This document shows positions 36,989 through 48,608 of a stretch of 64,000 nt of DNA, in pieces; within the stretch, counting starts at the first letter, position 1, and each line of letters opens with the position of its first letter. Under the pieces are notes generated by a model. It was not told where the DNA came from. It was given only the letters and a program-made list of their open reading frames with translations, and searched no databases. The stretch lies in NCBI RefSeq assembly GCF_902362185.1, contig NC_044509.1, forward strand, positions 8,411,947 to 8,475,946, given 5' to 3'. The translations under genes were made by a program, and so were the position numbers. The stretch comes from Chanos chanos. Lineage: Eukaryota; Chordata; Actinopteri; Gonorynchiformes; Chanidae.

Positions 36989-37028
36989 GGTCAAGAGCGA
37001 CCTCCAGTGCAATCCTTGAAAACTGCAA
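36989..37028 (-). promoter_or_regulatory. CSE of E7 (type-A variant)
   Basis: GGTCAAGAGCGACCTCCAGTG about 207 bp before the ATG, then AAAACTGCAAC. Confidence 0.82.
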
Positions 37029-38340
37029 CAATAATATGATCAAAGATTTCAAGAATAATTTATAATTTTCTGTGTGGACCATTGAATGGTAATATGTCAT
37101 TAGGCCTAGAGGTACTGGGGCAAAATTTCAGTGTGTACATTTACCCCTCTTCTTTGGCATTTGTGTGTCTCCCTGTGTGTGTGTGTGTGTGTCTGTGAAA
37201 TCAAGTGAAAATCAGTGAGTTTTATTCTGGGCTGTTTGTTGCTGCACAGGTAATTTGTTTTTATGGTCTTTGAGTTATCTATCTGATGTTATTTAGAAAC
37301 CCCTTACAGCATTTGGCCAGCCACCCACTGAAAGCATGTAGAGAGTACAGTAAAAGTAATTATTCCCAGAAATTCTTTGCTTTGTTCGAATTAGCAAGCA
37401 TGTTTATTAATTTGCTATTGCTACTTTTTAGTTTCGGGGAGAAAGTGGTAAACTAGTCAGCAGGTTCTTATAAATGAAACAAACACAAATCTTACAAATA
37501 GCAACCCACCTCGCATGCATCAGGTAATTAAACTTATAAGACAACAATAACAACAGCCCAAGGACAAACTAAAGAAAATCAGTATATGGACAGAAGAAAG
37601 GAAAAACAATCATATTCACTGATCACTGCATTTTCAGTCCATTATAGTTTATGGGATAATTTAACAACTATAACAAAGTATATAACTACACAGTATAGTT
37701 TTACAGTTAGTATAGTTTTCCAGTTTTATCTCACATTCACCCATTTCCTGTTCATTCTACCTATTTACACATTACTGCTAAAGCCATACTTTTTCAGACA
37801 TTTAAAAAGGTCCCTGTATCTTTTCACCTTATTTTTGACAATGTAAGTAAATTTCCCTACAACCATACATGATGACCTTTCCTTAACATGCTGGTTTGTG
37901 ACTGGTTTTGCTGACACCTTTCCATGTTAAAGCAATAGTCTTTTTGACATATGTAACACAAAACTATATCAAGGTGCTAATATTATCATACGTAACAAAC
38001 TCTTTGGGATAAATATCTAAAATTCATATCTTGGATTTGCACAGGACGACTATCCCACTAAACTGTAAAAGATTATTGATCAGCTCCCTCCAAAACCTTT
38101 GCATTACTCATCGAAATAAATGAGTCCTCCTTTCTGTTCACTGCAATCTGTTCACTGCACTTGATACTATTGTCAGGATAGTAGTATCAGGATTAAACTA
38201 GTCAAAACTAGTAGGTATTGTGTAAGATCTTAGCACCCAATTACATTCTCCCACATCTAGCCAGGAACTAATGATTTCAAACATACCAAAGACCACATTT
38301 GTGCTGAAATGTGTTCTTTCATTTTCGTTCTCCAAGCCTC
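37029..38340. other. Spacer without recognised genes
   Basis: Contains a short (GT)n tract at about 37167-37193. No cadherin relic seen. Confidence 0.5.
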
Positions 38341-39600
38341 AAGTCTGTCTTCAGACTCTCTCCTCATATAACAAGACTTCTGCTGTCAAACTACTATTCA
38401 GAGGTACTTCTGGATAACGAGGAAACTCTTCTGTCACCAAACTACTATTAAGAACTTCTCTTGCCTCCTCTGAAATGCAAAGAAACTGCAAAACATTAAG
38501 GAATTGGTCATGCTGTTCGCCTAAATGATCACATTCCAATTTGTACAGTTTTTGGTAGTATGATGTAAGTGCCACAATTGTCCCTGAAAAGGTCACTGTT
38601 AAACTGTTTGAAACACGAATGTTATTTATTGCCCTCTCAAACTGTAAATTTGAAGCTTGCCGTGCCAGTGTTTCACCTGCCTCTCCCTCTCATCATAATC
38701 ATAACCACAACATGTCTACCTCAATCTGAGCAGACCAGCAGCCACATATTCAAATGATAGTTCTTTCTTATGGATTCTGAGTAGAAAGGGCCTCCTTTTC
38801 CCCAGGAGACTCCCCAACAAAACTCTTTGAACAATTTAAATTTTGCTTCCCAATTTTTTTTTTTATCTTATTCTCTGGCCTCCTTTGTAAGCCTTAAAAG
38901 CCTCCCAGTATATAAAATCTCAGACTTCAGTTTTTCCTAAAATAAAAGTCAGAATGAAGTCCTGGAAATTCTACAGAGCCCAGGTCTTGTAACCATCTTG
39001 GCTGGAAGTGCCATCTAGTACCATCATGATTAGTCCCATATTACATATGAGAGTAATTTTGGACAATGGTCAGAGATAACCTTACTGCCATTATCTCTCA
39101 GCAACCTTATACAAAATGGCCGGGGAGATTAGGAGTCTATACACTAGTAGATTTGATATGTGAGGAAATTATAGTAAAATGTTCTCATGTCTGGGTAATT
39201 TTTTTCTCCAAATATCACATAACCTGAGATCACTGAACACTTGGTCTAGTTTGTATATCAGATGTGTGCTCCCTTTATCATTCTATGATTCTAAACTACA
39301 ATTTATCTCCTCCGATGAAAAAATATCATCTTAGAGGGAATTGTCATTGTGGAAATTATGCTTATCCTCGTTTGGGGCATGAATATTAACAATATTCACT
39401 TTATCTATCAGTAATGTACCATGGATAACTATATACTTATCCAGTAGCTCAGTAATAATCTGAATATTGAATAGAATGCCTTTCTCTAACATGATTAAAG
39501 CACCACGTGTGTGTGATTAAACACCCCTAGCATGCGAGGAATAGGATGCTGATATAGCTTGACCATATCACCTCCTCTGAACTCCTTGAATGTCAGTTGA
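38340..39600 (-). mobile_element. L1/Tx1-like LINE remnant (ORF2 endonuclease to RT linker)
   Basis: On the minus strand, broken frames read RGALIMLEKGILFNIQ, then VNIVNIHAPNEDKHNF. These match the RG.AI...K and VNIYAPN.DD..F blocks of the L1-type apurinic endonuclease. Further on come LRLCDIWRKK (like LVDVWR), WEAFKAYKGGQRI (like WEAFKAFIRGQ) and an 82-codon open piece at 38596-38351 (TSYYQKLYKLE...FLNVLQF) that matches the linker before reverse transcriptase. It is truncated on both sides and carries many stops. Confidence 0.75.
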
Positions 39601-39679
39601 TAACTGGTGAGACTTCCACACAGTTTTAAAAGTTGCTTTAGATTTGATATGTTGATTGAGTCCTAGATATTTAGAATAA

Positions 39680-40049
39680 GATTATGCTAAACTCTGGGTT
39701 TGATATAATCATGGAGAAAAAACTCGACAGATCAAAAGTAAAAACTAAGGAATCATTGTTGGATGAGCTTCAGAGGTGCTGGAACCAATTAAGCATTGAA
39801 AAAATTCAGAAGTACGTTGATACAATGCCAGAGAGATGTCAAGCTGTAATCGCTGCAAAAGAGGCTCACACAAAATATTGATTGAGGTCTTGCTAAAACA
39901 TCTACATCACAGTTGTCTGAGACTTTCAAATTGTTATGGCCTGCTACTTAATTGTATAACTAGCAGTTGTGTAAATAAAGTACCAAATAGTACTAAACTG
40001 TAAGTTTTGTCAATTTTGAACAGGCGTTCTAATAATTTTGACCAGCCCT
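39680..40049 (+). mobile_element. Tc1/mariner DNA transposon 3' end
   Basis: Encodes the last ~60 residues of a Tc1-type transposase, ending ERCQAVIAAKEAHTKY, the usual ERC/RR..AVIAAKGG.T.Y ending. It is followed by ~160 bp and a terminal-inverted-repeat-like end (AATAATTTTGACCAGCCCT). The sequence CTATA follows, consistent with TA target sites. The 5' part is missing; it abuts the LINE remnant. Confidence 0.72.
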
Positions 40050-41207
40050 CTATATCCTTGAGATATCTGGAAGGCATTATGCTGTTTGCTCAGTGGTACA
40101 ACATCGCCGAAACATCACTGGCTGATGGCGAGTTGATGTCTGCCTGGACGGTGTAGATCCATAGCAGCCTGATGTTTATGTGATCTTTGTCCAACGTTTA
40201 TACATAGCCATGCCATTTTTTAAACTCTTGGCAACATGTATGACTTATGTTCCAGAACTCTCCTCTACCCACAGTTTGACTTTTAAAGATAAGTAAAGAC
40301 ACGGATATATAATTTATTGGAAAAGCTGTATTTCGAAACTATTTAATAAAGCTGTGCACTATATCGTTTTTGGCTACTGTCAAGAAGGACCACGATAAGA
40401 CTTCCTGATTCGAAATACATTGTTAAATGGAAGCCTGACATTTCAGCTGACGCTTTCTTCAGTGTCAAATAAGATCAAACAGCCCACTAGGTTTTCACAT
40501 AACACAGTTAAGGCAATTTATAGGTTAAGTGCATTACTCTTTCAAAGTGTACTATGAGCACAGAGGAATAAGATAAAGCTCTGGCTGTGGTCCTTCTCAG
40601 AATTTTTAAGTACTCCTTAAGTTCCAAGGTCCCAACACCATTACAAATTCTCTGAGGTTGAGCTGTGTTTTGTTTTAAAGCACAAACAAGAACAAATTAA
40701 AAGAACAAAGAAAACATTGCTGATCACAGCCCCAGGGAGTGTGCACATCAGCTCGCAGTGTGAGACGCAGATCCCTTACCAAACATTATTTAAAATCTGA
40801 TTTTATGAGACAAAGAATTAAAAAACTCTGGTAAGAAGAAGAAGAAGAAGAAGAAGAGGAGGAGGAAGAGGAGGAGGAAAAAGGATTTCTTAGTGCTCTT
40901 AGATTTAGGCTGGCTGTGTCTGATAAATATGACGGAAAAAAGAAGTTCAATGGTCGTATGGAAATATTTACAGGAATTGACCTGGTCGCCGCCCAACAAA
41001 TTTCAGATTTAAAATGACCATGAATTAAGTATTTTTTTTCTGATGTGAACAAAGTAAAGAGAGGCAAGAAATATGCACTGTGTGAAGACAGTATCAAAAC
41101 ATAGCATCTTTAGGGACATTACTATACCATCATGTGACAGTACACAGTTTGAGTGTTAACTGGACTTAATAAAAAATACCCTACTTAAGACTTAACACAT
41201 AGCCTAC
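40050..41207. other. Spacer 3' of E8
   Basis: Intron sequence after E8. Nothing recognised except the purine repeat at 40834-40881. Confidence 0.5.
40834..40881. repeat. (GAA)n/(GAG)n purine tract
   Basis: GAAGAA passing into GAGGAGGAA. Simple repeat; encodes runs of Ser or Phe in chance frames. Confidence 0.9.
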
Positions 41208-43619
41208 CTCAAGAGATACTTCAGTAACACCAGAGGACAGTTCATTTCCCTCAACAGGATCATTCGGACTCCTCCCCAGTGTGTGACTTGCGAGCATTGT
41301 ATTCTCATTGTAGGATCTTACGAATTTGAAATCGCTGGTACGTGAGCCGGTCGTTAGATATGTGTCATAATTGCAAGAACTGCGGAGAGTTCCAAGTCCA
41401 TCTAGTTCGCCATAGTTGGGAGGGAAATATCCGCTTGGAATAGCGACTGCTCCATCAAAAATCGGTCTAGGCTTTCCTCTGCGACAATACCTCAAAGCAA
41501 AGATGAGTATTATAAACGACGTGAAAAGTGTAGTAACTGAAACCAGGGCAATAATCAAATACGAAGTCAAGTTTGAATTACTCTGCTCATAAGGCATGTC
41601 TTTTAGTTCTGGAACGTCCGCAAGATCATCTGAAATAATTAAAAATACTGTACATGTTGTAGATAAAGGTGGATTTCCATTGTCTTTCACTGAGATGATA
41701 AGATTCTGTTTAGTGCTGTCAGATTCAGAAATGTCTCGCTGTGCTCTTATCTCTCCACTGTGAACACCGATTGTGAAAAGTCCCGGATCAGTAGATTTAA
41801 CAATCTGATAAGATAGCCACGCATTCTGTCCAGAGTCAGCATCCACAGCGATCACCTTGGAGACTAGAGAGCCCGACAGAACAGCTTTAGGTACAACCTC
41901 AGTCATAAAAGACTTATCCTCTGGAGCAGGGTATAATATCTGCGGAGAGTTGTCATTTTCATCAGTTATGAAGATGTGCACAGTCACGTTACTGCTGAGT
42001 GGAGGAGAACCGCTGTCTCTGGCTAAAACCTGGAGTCTGAAGCTTCTGAATTGCTCATGGTCAAATGACTTCACAGAATGGATCACACCTGTGTCTCCAT
42101 TAATGGAGACGTACGAGGATATAGGAACTCCATTTACCTCACCAGGAAAGATATCGTAAAACACTGTACCATTTTGTCTGAAGTCAGGGTCTTGTGCTTT
42201 GACAGAACATATGGAGGTCCCTGGCTTATTGTTCTCCCTAACATATGTACTGTATGATTGTTCTTGAAACACAGGGGGATTGTCATTAACATCAGAAATA
42301 GAAAAGTATATAGTTTTGGATGAAGATAATGGTGGGGTGCCTCCATCAGTGGCAGTAATTGTGATATTATAATTTTCAACAAGTTCACGGTCCAGAGGAC
42401 CCTTGGTTATTATAGTGTAAAAATTTTTTATTGATGGATTTAATTCAAAAGGGACGTTTGGTGGAATTATACAATGAACTTCTTGATTTCCCCTTTCATC
42501 TTTGTCTCGCACATTAATAATGCCTACCTCTGTACCAGAAGCTGTATTTTCTTGGATAGAGTTGGAGAGAGACTGAACTGTGATTGTTGGGGCATTGTCA
42601 TTCATGTCTGTAATTTCTACAACTACTTTAACATTTGAAGCTAATCCTAAACCATCTTTTGCTTGTATACGCAGTTCATAAACCGATTCTTCTTCATAGT
42701 CAATCTGTCCAGTCACTTTTATTTCCCCACTCACTTTGTCTAAAGAGAATAGCCGAGCAATCTTATCAGGCAGTCGACTGAACTCATATGTTACCTCTCC
42801 ATTTACTCCTTCATCTGCGTCTGTTGCGCTTACAGTAACCACTACAGTGCCTGAGGGGCAATTTTCAGGAAGACTCACTTTATAGATCGGTTGACTAAAC
42901 ACTGGGACATTATCATTAGCGTCTAATACAGTGATGTCTATAATTACTGTTCCAGACCTCTGTGGAGTCCCATTATCTGTAGCCGTGAGCAATAACGCCA
43001 GCTCCTGCTGTTGTTCACGATCCAGTTCTTTTTCTAAAACCAGTTCACTGTATTTACCCCCGTCTGTGTTAGTATTCACACGTAAGGAAAAGTGGTCATT
43101 ATTTTCCAGGGAGTATTTCTGAACAGTGTTTGTTCCCACATCAGCATCGTGGGCTTCGCCCAAGAGAAACCGCGTTCCTTTGCTAGCAGATTCGCGTATT
43201 TCAAGCTTAATTCGATCGGCAGAAAAATGTGGCGCATTATCGTTAATATCTTGTATTTGTACTGTAATTCTATGCACTTCAAGAGGTTTTTCCAGTATAA
43301 GCTCGTACTTTAAAGCGCATGATAGCTTTGACCCACAAAGCTCTTCTCTATCCACAATCTCCGAAACGACGAGGCTTCCGCTCTTCTGGTCTATTTCCAC
43401 AAAAGGTACTGTATTCCCCTCTGTGTTCAAGCGTGCGTTTCGTGCTGACAGTTTTTTCCCTTCGAGACCCAGATCAGCTGCAATGTTTCCGACTACTGAT
43501 CCACGTTCCAACTCTTCGGGAACAGAATATATCAGCTCGGAATTACTGAGATGCAAAACAGAAGGAGACAGAAAAATCGAAAAGACCACACCGTATACAA
43601 AGGATCCTTTGACAGCCAT
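41208..43619 (-). CDS. pcdhg: Clustered protocadherin variable exon E8
   Basis: 804 codons, phase 0, donor GAG|GTAGGC. An ATG 42 bases earlier is in frame. I chose [16 protein letters not shown] because it opens the signal peptide and is 216 bp from the CSE. The mature part starts at about [12 protein letters not shown]1-EC6 have [36 protein letters not shown] and [10 protein letters not shown] linkers. Membrane helix [17 protein letters not shown], cytoplasmic part with [16 protein letters not shown]. From late EC5 to the start of the cytoplasmic part it is almost identical to E11, while EC1-EC4 differ strongly: a conversion tract. Confidence 0.96.
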
Positions 43620-43834
43620 GTTAAAATCCTTAACCCTGTGCTTTTGATTTAAAATGTTCATCTGAAACCTCCGGTAGCAGCAGATTTATTACAAGACCGA
43701 TTTATAACATAAAAACAAAATAATAATCGTCATGGCAAGGCGTTCTGCCTATATAGGCTTACACAAAGTAGCCTGTCATCTATCTTCCATGTAGCCCTGC
43801 AGTGGGTGGGGTGACGAGATCAGTTCGCAAGGCA

Positions 43835-43876
43835 GGTAAATAGCGACACTCTGAGTGTTTTCAGAAAAGTACAGCA
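43835..43876 (-). promoter_or_regulatory. CSE of E8
   Basis: GGTAAATAGCGACACTCTGAG 216 bp before the ATG, then AAAAGTACAGCA, a looser form of the second block. Confidence 0.85.
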
Positions 43877-43913
43877 TTTTATACTCATTACAAATACGCA
43901 ATTACAAGATGAT

Positions 43914-43914
<1 letters not shown>

Positions 43915-43987
<73 letters not shown>

Positions 43988-44047
43988 CACACACACATAT
44001 ACATACATACATACATGTGTGTATGTATGTATGTATGTATGTATGTA

Positions 44048-44091
<44 letters not shown>

Positions 44092-44110
44092 TATATATAT
44101 ATATATATAT
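43915..44110. repeat. Compound microsatellite (TA)n-(CATA)n-(GTAT)n-(GT)n-(TA)n
   Basis: About 35 TA units, then AC, CATA, a run of GTAT/ATGT units, about 20 GT units and a short TA tail. It starts about 40 bp upstream of the E8 CSE. Confidence 0.97.
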
Positions 44111-44599
44111 GGACGGGTTAATTGATTTGGTTAACTGATTTGCAGATATTCTGCGAAGTATGCCTCAAACCCATTTTCGGTAAAATATTTACAAAGTAAA
44201 TATTTCGAAGCTACAAAAGTATATTAAAGAATCTATTCCCACGCAGTTATCTGATAACGTCTCACTTAAAACAACATGGTCATTATCGACTGCCTCATAA
44301 AGATGCACTTAATGCCACAGCAACGTGTGATTAAGATGTAGCCTATATCTCAAAAATAAAGTGTTATGGAGTCGCCGAAGGACACTTATTCACATTTTTG
44401 TTCATGACAAGAGGCATGACAGAAATGGATGATAATGTGAGTGGGGTATATGAAACCGAGCCGACATTTCATGAAGATGAATCCATAACCATTTTGACAA
44501 TATTTTCATCGTTCAAATAGGCCTAGCGTGTAGATTTTTTACATCTTTGTCACACGACTCTCTCTGAAAAGGGACAATTCTGTAGATTAATTTTCTTAC

Positions 44600-46999
44600 C
44601 TCATTTACACCTCCTGTATTAAGAGCGAACATAACTTCCTCAACAGAATCATGTTGGTTAGCCTTCAATGCATGGTCAGCAAGTAATGTATTCTCGTTGT
44701 ACGATTTGATGAATCTAAAGTCACTAGTACGTGAGCCAGTTGTCAAATAAGTGTCAAAATTGTAAGAACTTCGCAGTGTTCCAGCTCCGTCCACTTCTGC
44801 ATAGTTGGGTGGGCAGTATGCACTGGGAATAGTGAGTGCTCCGTCAAGCAGCATTGGAGGTTTTCTCCTATGGCAAAGCTTAAAAGTCACAATAAGAATA
44901 ATAAAAGTCATGAAGAAAGTGGAAACGGTGATCAGAGCAATGACCAAATAAAACGTTAGTTTTGAAGTGGTTTCCTCATATGCCATGTCTTTCAGTTCTG
45001 GCACTTCAGATAAGTTATCCGAAATGAACAGATGTACCGTGCAAGTCGAAGACAAGATTGGCTGTCCATTATCTTTAACTGCGACAAGAATGGTTTGCTT
45101 CATATTATCGGAATCAGAAATGTCTCGCTTTGACCTAATCTCTCCGCTGTAACGGCCTATGGTGAAAAGTCCTGAATCCGTCGACTTCAAAATTTCATAT
45201 GAGAGCCAAGCATTCTGTCCAGAGTCAGCATCCACAGCGATCACCTTGGAGACCAGAGAACCGGAGAGCGCGCCTTTAGGGATCATCTCAGCCATGAAAG
45301 GAATTCCCTCTTGGGCTGGGTACAGTATCTGAGGAGAGTTGTCATTTTCGTCGGTGATGAAGACACGTACAGTCACGTTACTACTGAGTGGAGGGGAACC
45401 ACTGTCTTTTGCTTCGACTTGAAATGTAAAGCTTGTAAACTTCTCGTAGTCAAACGATGTCATAGCCTGAATAACACCTGTGTCTCTGCTAATGGATAGA
45501 ATAGAAGACACTTGTAAACTGTGGACCTCAAGTGGCACCAGAGAGTAGAACACTGTGCCATTTTGTCTAAAGTCTGGGTCTCGTGCTTTGACGGAACAAA
45601 TGGATACTCCTACTTTGTTATTCTCAGGTACATATACGCTGTATAACTGCTCCTCAAATTTAGGTGGATTGTCATTAACGTCTGACAACATTAAGTGAAT
45701 TGTCTTGGTCGAAGATAATGGTGGTGTGCCCTCATCAGTTGCAGTGATCGTTATGTTATAATCCGCCACGTGTTCACGATCAAGTTCAGCTGTAGTTACA
45801 AGAGAATAATAATTTTTAATTGACGGCTTCAACTTGAAAGGAACGTTGGACTGAATGGAGCAATGGACAGGACCGGCTCCACCCGAGTCTTTATCTTGCA
45901 AATTAACTATTCCCACCTCTGTACCAGGTGCAGCATTTTCAGAGATGTAGTGAGTGTCTGACTGAATGAGTATTTGAGGAGCATTGTCGTTAACGTCGAT
46001 GACTTCGACTACAACACTAGAAAATGAAACAAGCCCTGACCCGTCTTTTGCTTGAACTGTCAATTCATACGACACTTCCTCTTCAAAATCAAGAGGACCA
46101 CTTAATACTATAGTTCCAGTTTTTTGATCAAGGGTAAACAGTTTATCCACTTCATCGGAAATTCGAACAAAGTCATACGTCACGTGACCGTTTGCACCTT
46201 CATCTGCATCAGTGGCGCTTACACTAACCACTTCCGTCCCAACTGGACGATTTTCAGGTAAACTGGCTCTGTAGACAGCCTGGCTAAAAACTGGAACATT
46301 GTCATTAGCATCAAGCACAGTGACGAGTATGACTACAGTGCCCGATCTCTGTGGAATGCCTCCATCAACAGCGGTGAGTATTAATTTAACCTCATGCTGC
46401 TGTTCACGATCTAACTCCTTTTCTAACACTAACTCGCCGTACTTTCCCTTACCGGAATTATCCACTTCAAATATAAAATGTTCGTTCGTCTGTAATGAAT
46501 AACTTTGAACATCGTTTACTCCGATATCAGCATCATGAGCTTCACCGACAGCGAAACGAGCTCCTTTATCAGCCGACTCTCTAATCTCAAATTTAATTAT
46601 ATCTGTCGCAAACATCGGCGAGTTATCATTAATATCCTCTATTTGAACAAGAACACGATGCAACTGTAAAGGATTTTCCAAAACAAGTTCGAAATTAAGG
46701 GCACAAGACTTCCTCGGTCCACAAAGCTGCTCCCTGTCCATCCTCTCAGCTACTACCAGGTCTCCAGTCTCTGATGTAATATCACAGTACCTTTTACGAC
46801 TACCCACAACATTTAGACGAGCTTTACGCGTTGATACTGCTGTTTGAGATATTCCAATATCTTTAGCAATATTTCCAATCACAAATCCGAGCTTCTTCTC
46901 TTCAGGAATAGAATATCTCAAATCCCCATAAGCGAGAGTGATGATGGAGATGACAGTCGTCATGCAGATCATTGCTGAAGACAGTCGTTTGTACTCCAT
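44600..46999 (-). CDS. pcdhg: Clustered protocadherin variable exon E9
   Basis: 800 codons, phase 0, donor GAG|GTAAGA. Starts [16 protein letters not shown], signal peptide to about TLAYG, mature end DLRYSI. EC1-EC6 have linkers [36 protein letters not shown] and [10 protein letters not shown]. Membrane helix [17 protein letters not shown], cytoplasmic part with [26 protein letters not shown]2-EC3 are close to E11 (for example [16 protein letters not shown] in both), while EC6 and the cytoplasmic part differ. CSE about 206 bp upstream supports the start. Confidence 0.96.
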
Positions 47000-47204
47000 T
47001 GTAATACAAATTCAGACGAGGTTAAAATTGATATATTAATAATGATTTCGTCACGAATCACAACACAATGTAAAGTATTTCTTCAAATGAACAAAAAAAC
47101 ATGGCTGAAGTCCTCCGTCCGAGGAAAGCGGATGTACGGCTCACCGAAACGTAAGCACACCTCCTTTACAGCGCCAGTCTCTTATATCTATGAAAGCCTT
47201 TGCA

Positions 47205-47244
47205 GGTGAACAGCGACACACTGAGCAATTCTGAAAGACTACAA
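47205..47244 (-). promoter_or_regulatory. CSE of E9
   Basis: GGTGAACAGCGACACACTGAG 206 bp before the ATG, then AGACTACAA. Confidence 0.87.
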
Positions 47245-47773
47245 TCCTACTCAAAACAACTTTTACTCACGAAAAAAAATGTAGTAATGTTAAACAGTAT
47301 GCTGCTGTTATTTAACTGTTAAGCTATCGTCTTTTATCATGTCGTTTCCCGTTCACATTAATGTTCATACTATTAAAGTCCTGTAAATAGGCGATTAAAC
47401 TAATACAATGCAGTAAAGGATCACTCGACAAATTCTTTAAGTTGGTTAATCTTGACGGCAGTATTTTTTGCATAATAAAGGAAACCTTAAACGTGACTTG
47501 GTATAACCTGACGGAGGAAATGAAAGGTTTAGATGACCAAAACAGAACACGCACCAAATCTCCCATGCGGTTTTCAGGCAATATTTTAGAAATTCAGTTC
47601 TTTTACAGTTCATTTAAAAACTAAGAACCGGGAAATTAATGCATATTGGTGAAACAAGATAAATTCTTTAAAATTCTTTTCTGCCTCAAAAGAAATATGA
47701 CTCAATACCTCTGTTTTGATGCCAGTGCTATACGCCGGAGTTTGTTACAGGACCTATTGACATTAACATCTGG

Positions 47774-47794
47774 GGAGCTGTCCATAGTACTGAA
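47774..47794 (-). promoter_or_regulatory. RE1/NRSE-like site with canonical spacing (site d)
   Basis: GGAGCTGTCC, 2 bases, AGTACTGAA on the + strand. It has the same left half as the other sites but the standard 2-base gap. About 280 bp beyond the 3' end of relic R4. Confidence 0.5.
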
Positions 47795-48069
47795 ATCCAG
47801 TTGAGCAAGGTCACACACGCACGCGCATGTAACAAACACGGAAACGCACTGCAGTCCTGACACCACAGATCATTTTTTAAATTGGACAAAGGGTAGTAGG
47901 GATGCTAGACTAAATGCACATCAATTTCGAACCAGTAAGACATCACATGACCCACAACGCGCTCTATACAATACAGCAACATTATAGACATCAATAACAA
48001 TGACACAGGGATGTGCAGAGTTATTGCAGGAGTAACGTTTTGAGTCATGTGAGAGTGACTGTGAAAGAG

Positions 48070-48310
48070 AGAGTTCCAGCTCCTTCAACACCACTTTAAC
48101 TTAAAGGGAAATGTACATTCGGAATATCGATCCTTCAGTCACACAGTAGCCTAGGCGTTGTCCTACAGCAAAATCTCACGGTCAGGATGAGAACCAAGAA
48201 TGTCCCATGGGCTAATGAGGTGATCAAAAACGATGTTTGTTTTGAACTATTCCACCCATAGACCATGTTCAAGGTTTTAAACTTCAGCCAAGTTATCGGA
48301 TAGGAGCACA
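48070..48310 (-). pseudogene. Small protocadherin exon relic R4 (EC6 end, membrane helix, cytoplasmic start)
   Basis: The minus strand encodes a decayed match to the end of E12: WLKFKTLNMVYGWNSSKQTS, a hydrophobic run and VRFCCRTTPRLLCD. This lines up with E12 [19 protein letters not shown] and [16 protein letters not shown]1-EC5 are gone and the cytoplasmic part is eroded. It belongs to the same lineage as R1-R3. Confidence 0.75.
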
Positions 48311-48608
48311 TGAGTCGTATTCTTCTAATGAGCAATTCTCTTGTATAAAACCTAATTGGCAATCGAACCGAAATATCATTTTCCTGCAGCAAAGTGTTCA
48401 GCGTAATCGTTTCGTATCGTTGTCGTGTAAACAAAGCAAAGACATTAAGCCATGCTCTGTTAAATCTATACGGGGATGGGGACAAGAATGTTGGAAACGG
48501 GTAGATAAAGACAATTCTAAGAAAGTAAAAACGGACCGAATACTATCGGCAACCCATCTGGGTGTGACTGTTAAAGAGACGTGCACGGTTAAAAACTGAG
48601 AATCTTAC

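Noticed and set aside
37586-37846. 86-codon hydrophobic frame on the + strand
   Set aside because: Low-complexity AT-rich hydrophobic translation, no homologous context.
46299-46502. Recurring + strand frames starting MSLASSTVT or MASSTVT opposite EC2
   Set aside because: Antisense of the conserved EC2 DANDN region, so it appears under every exon.
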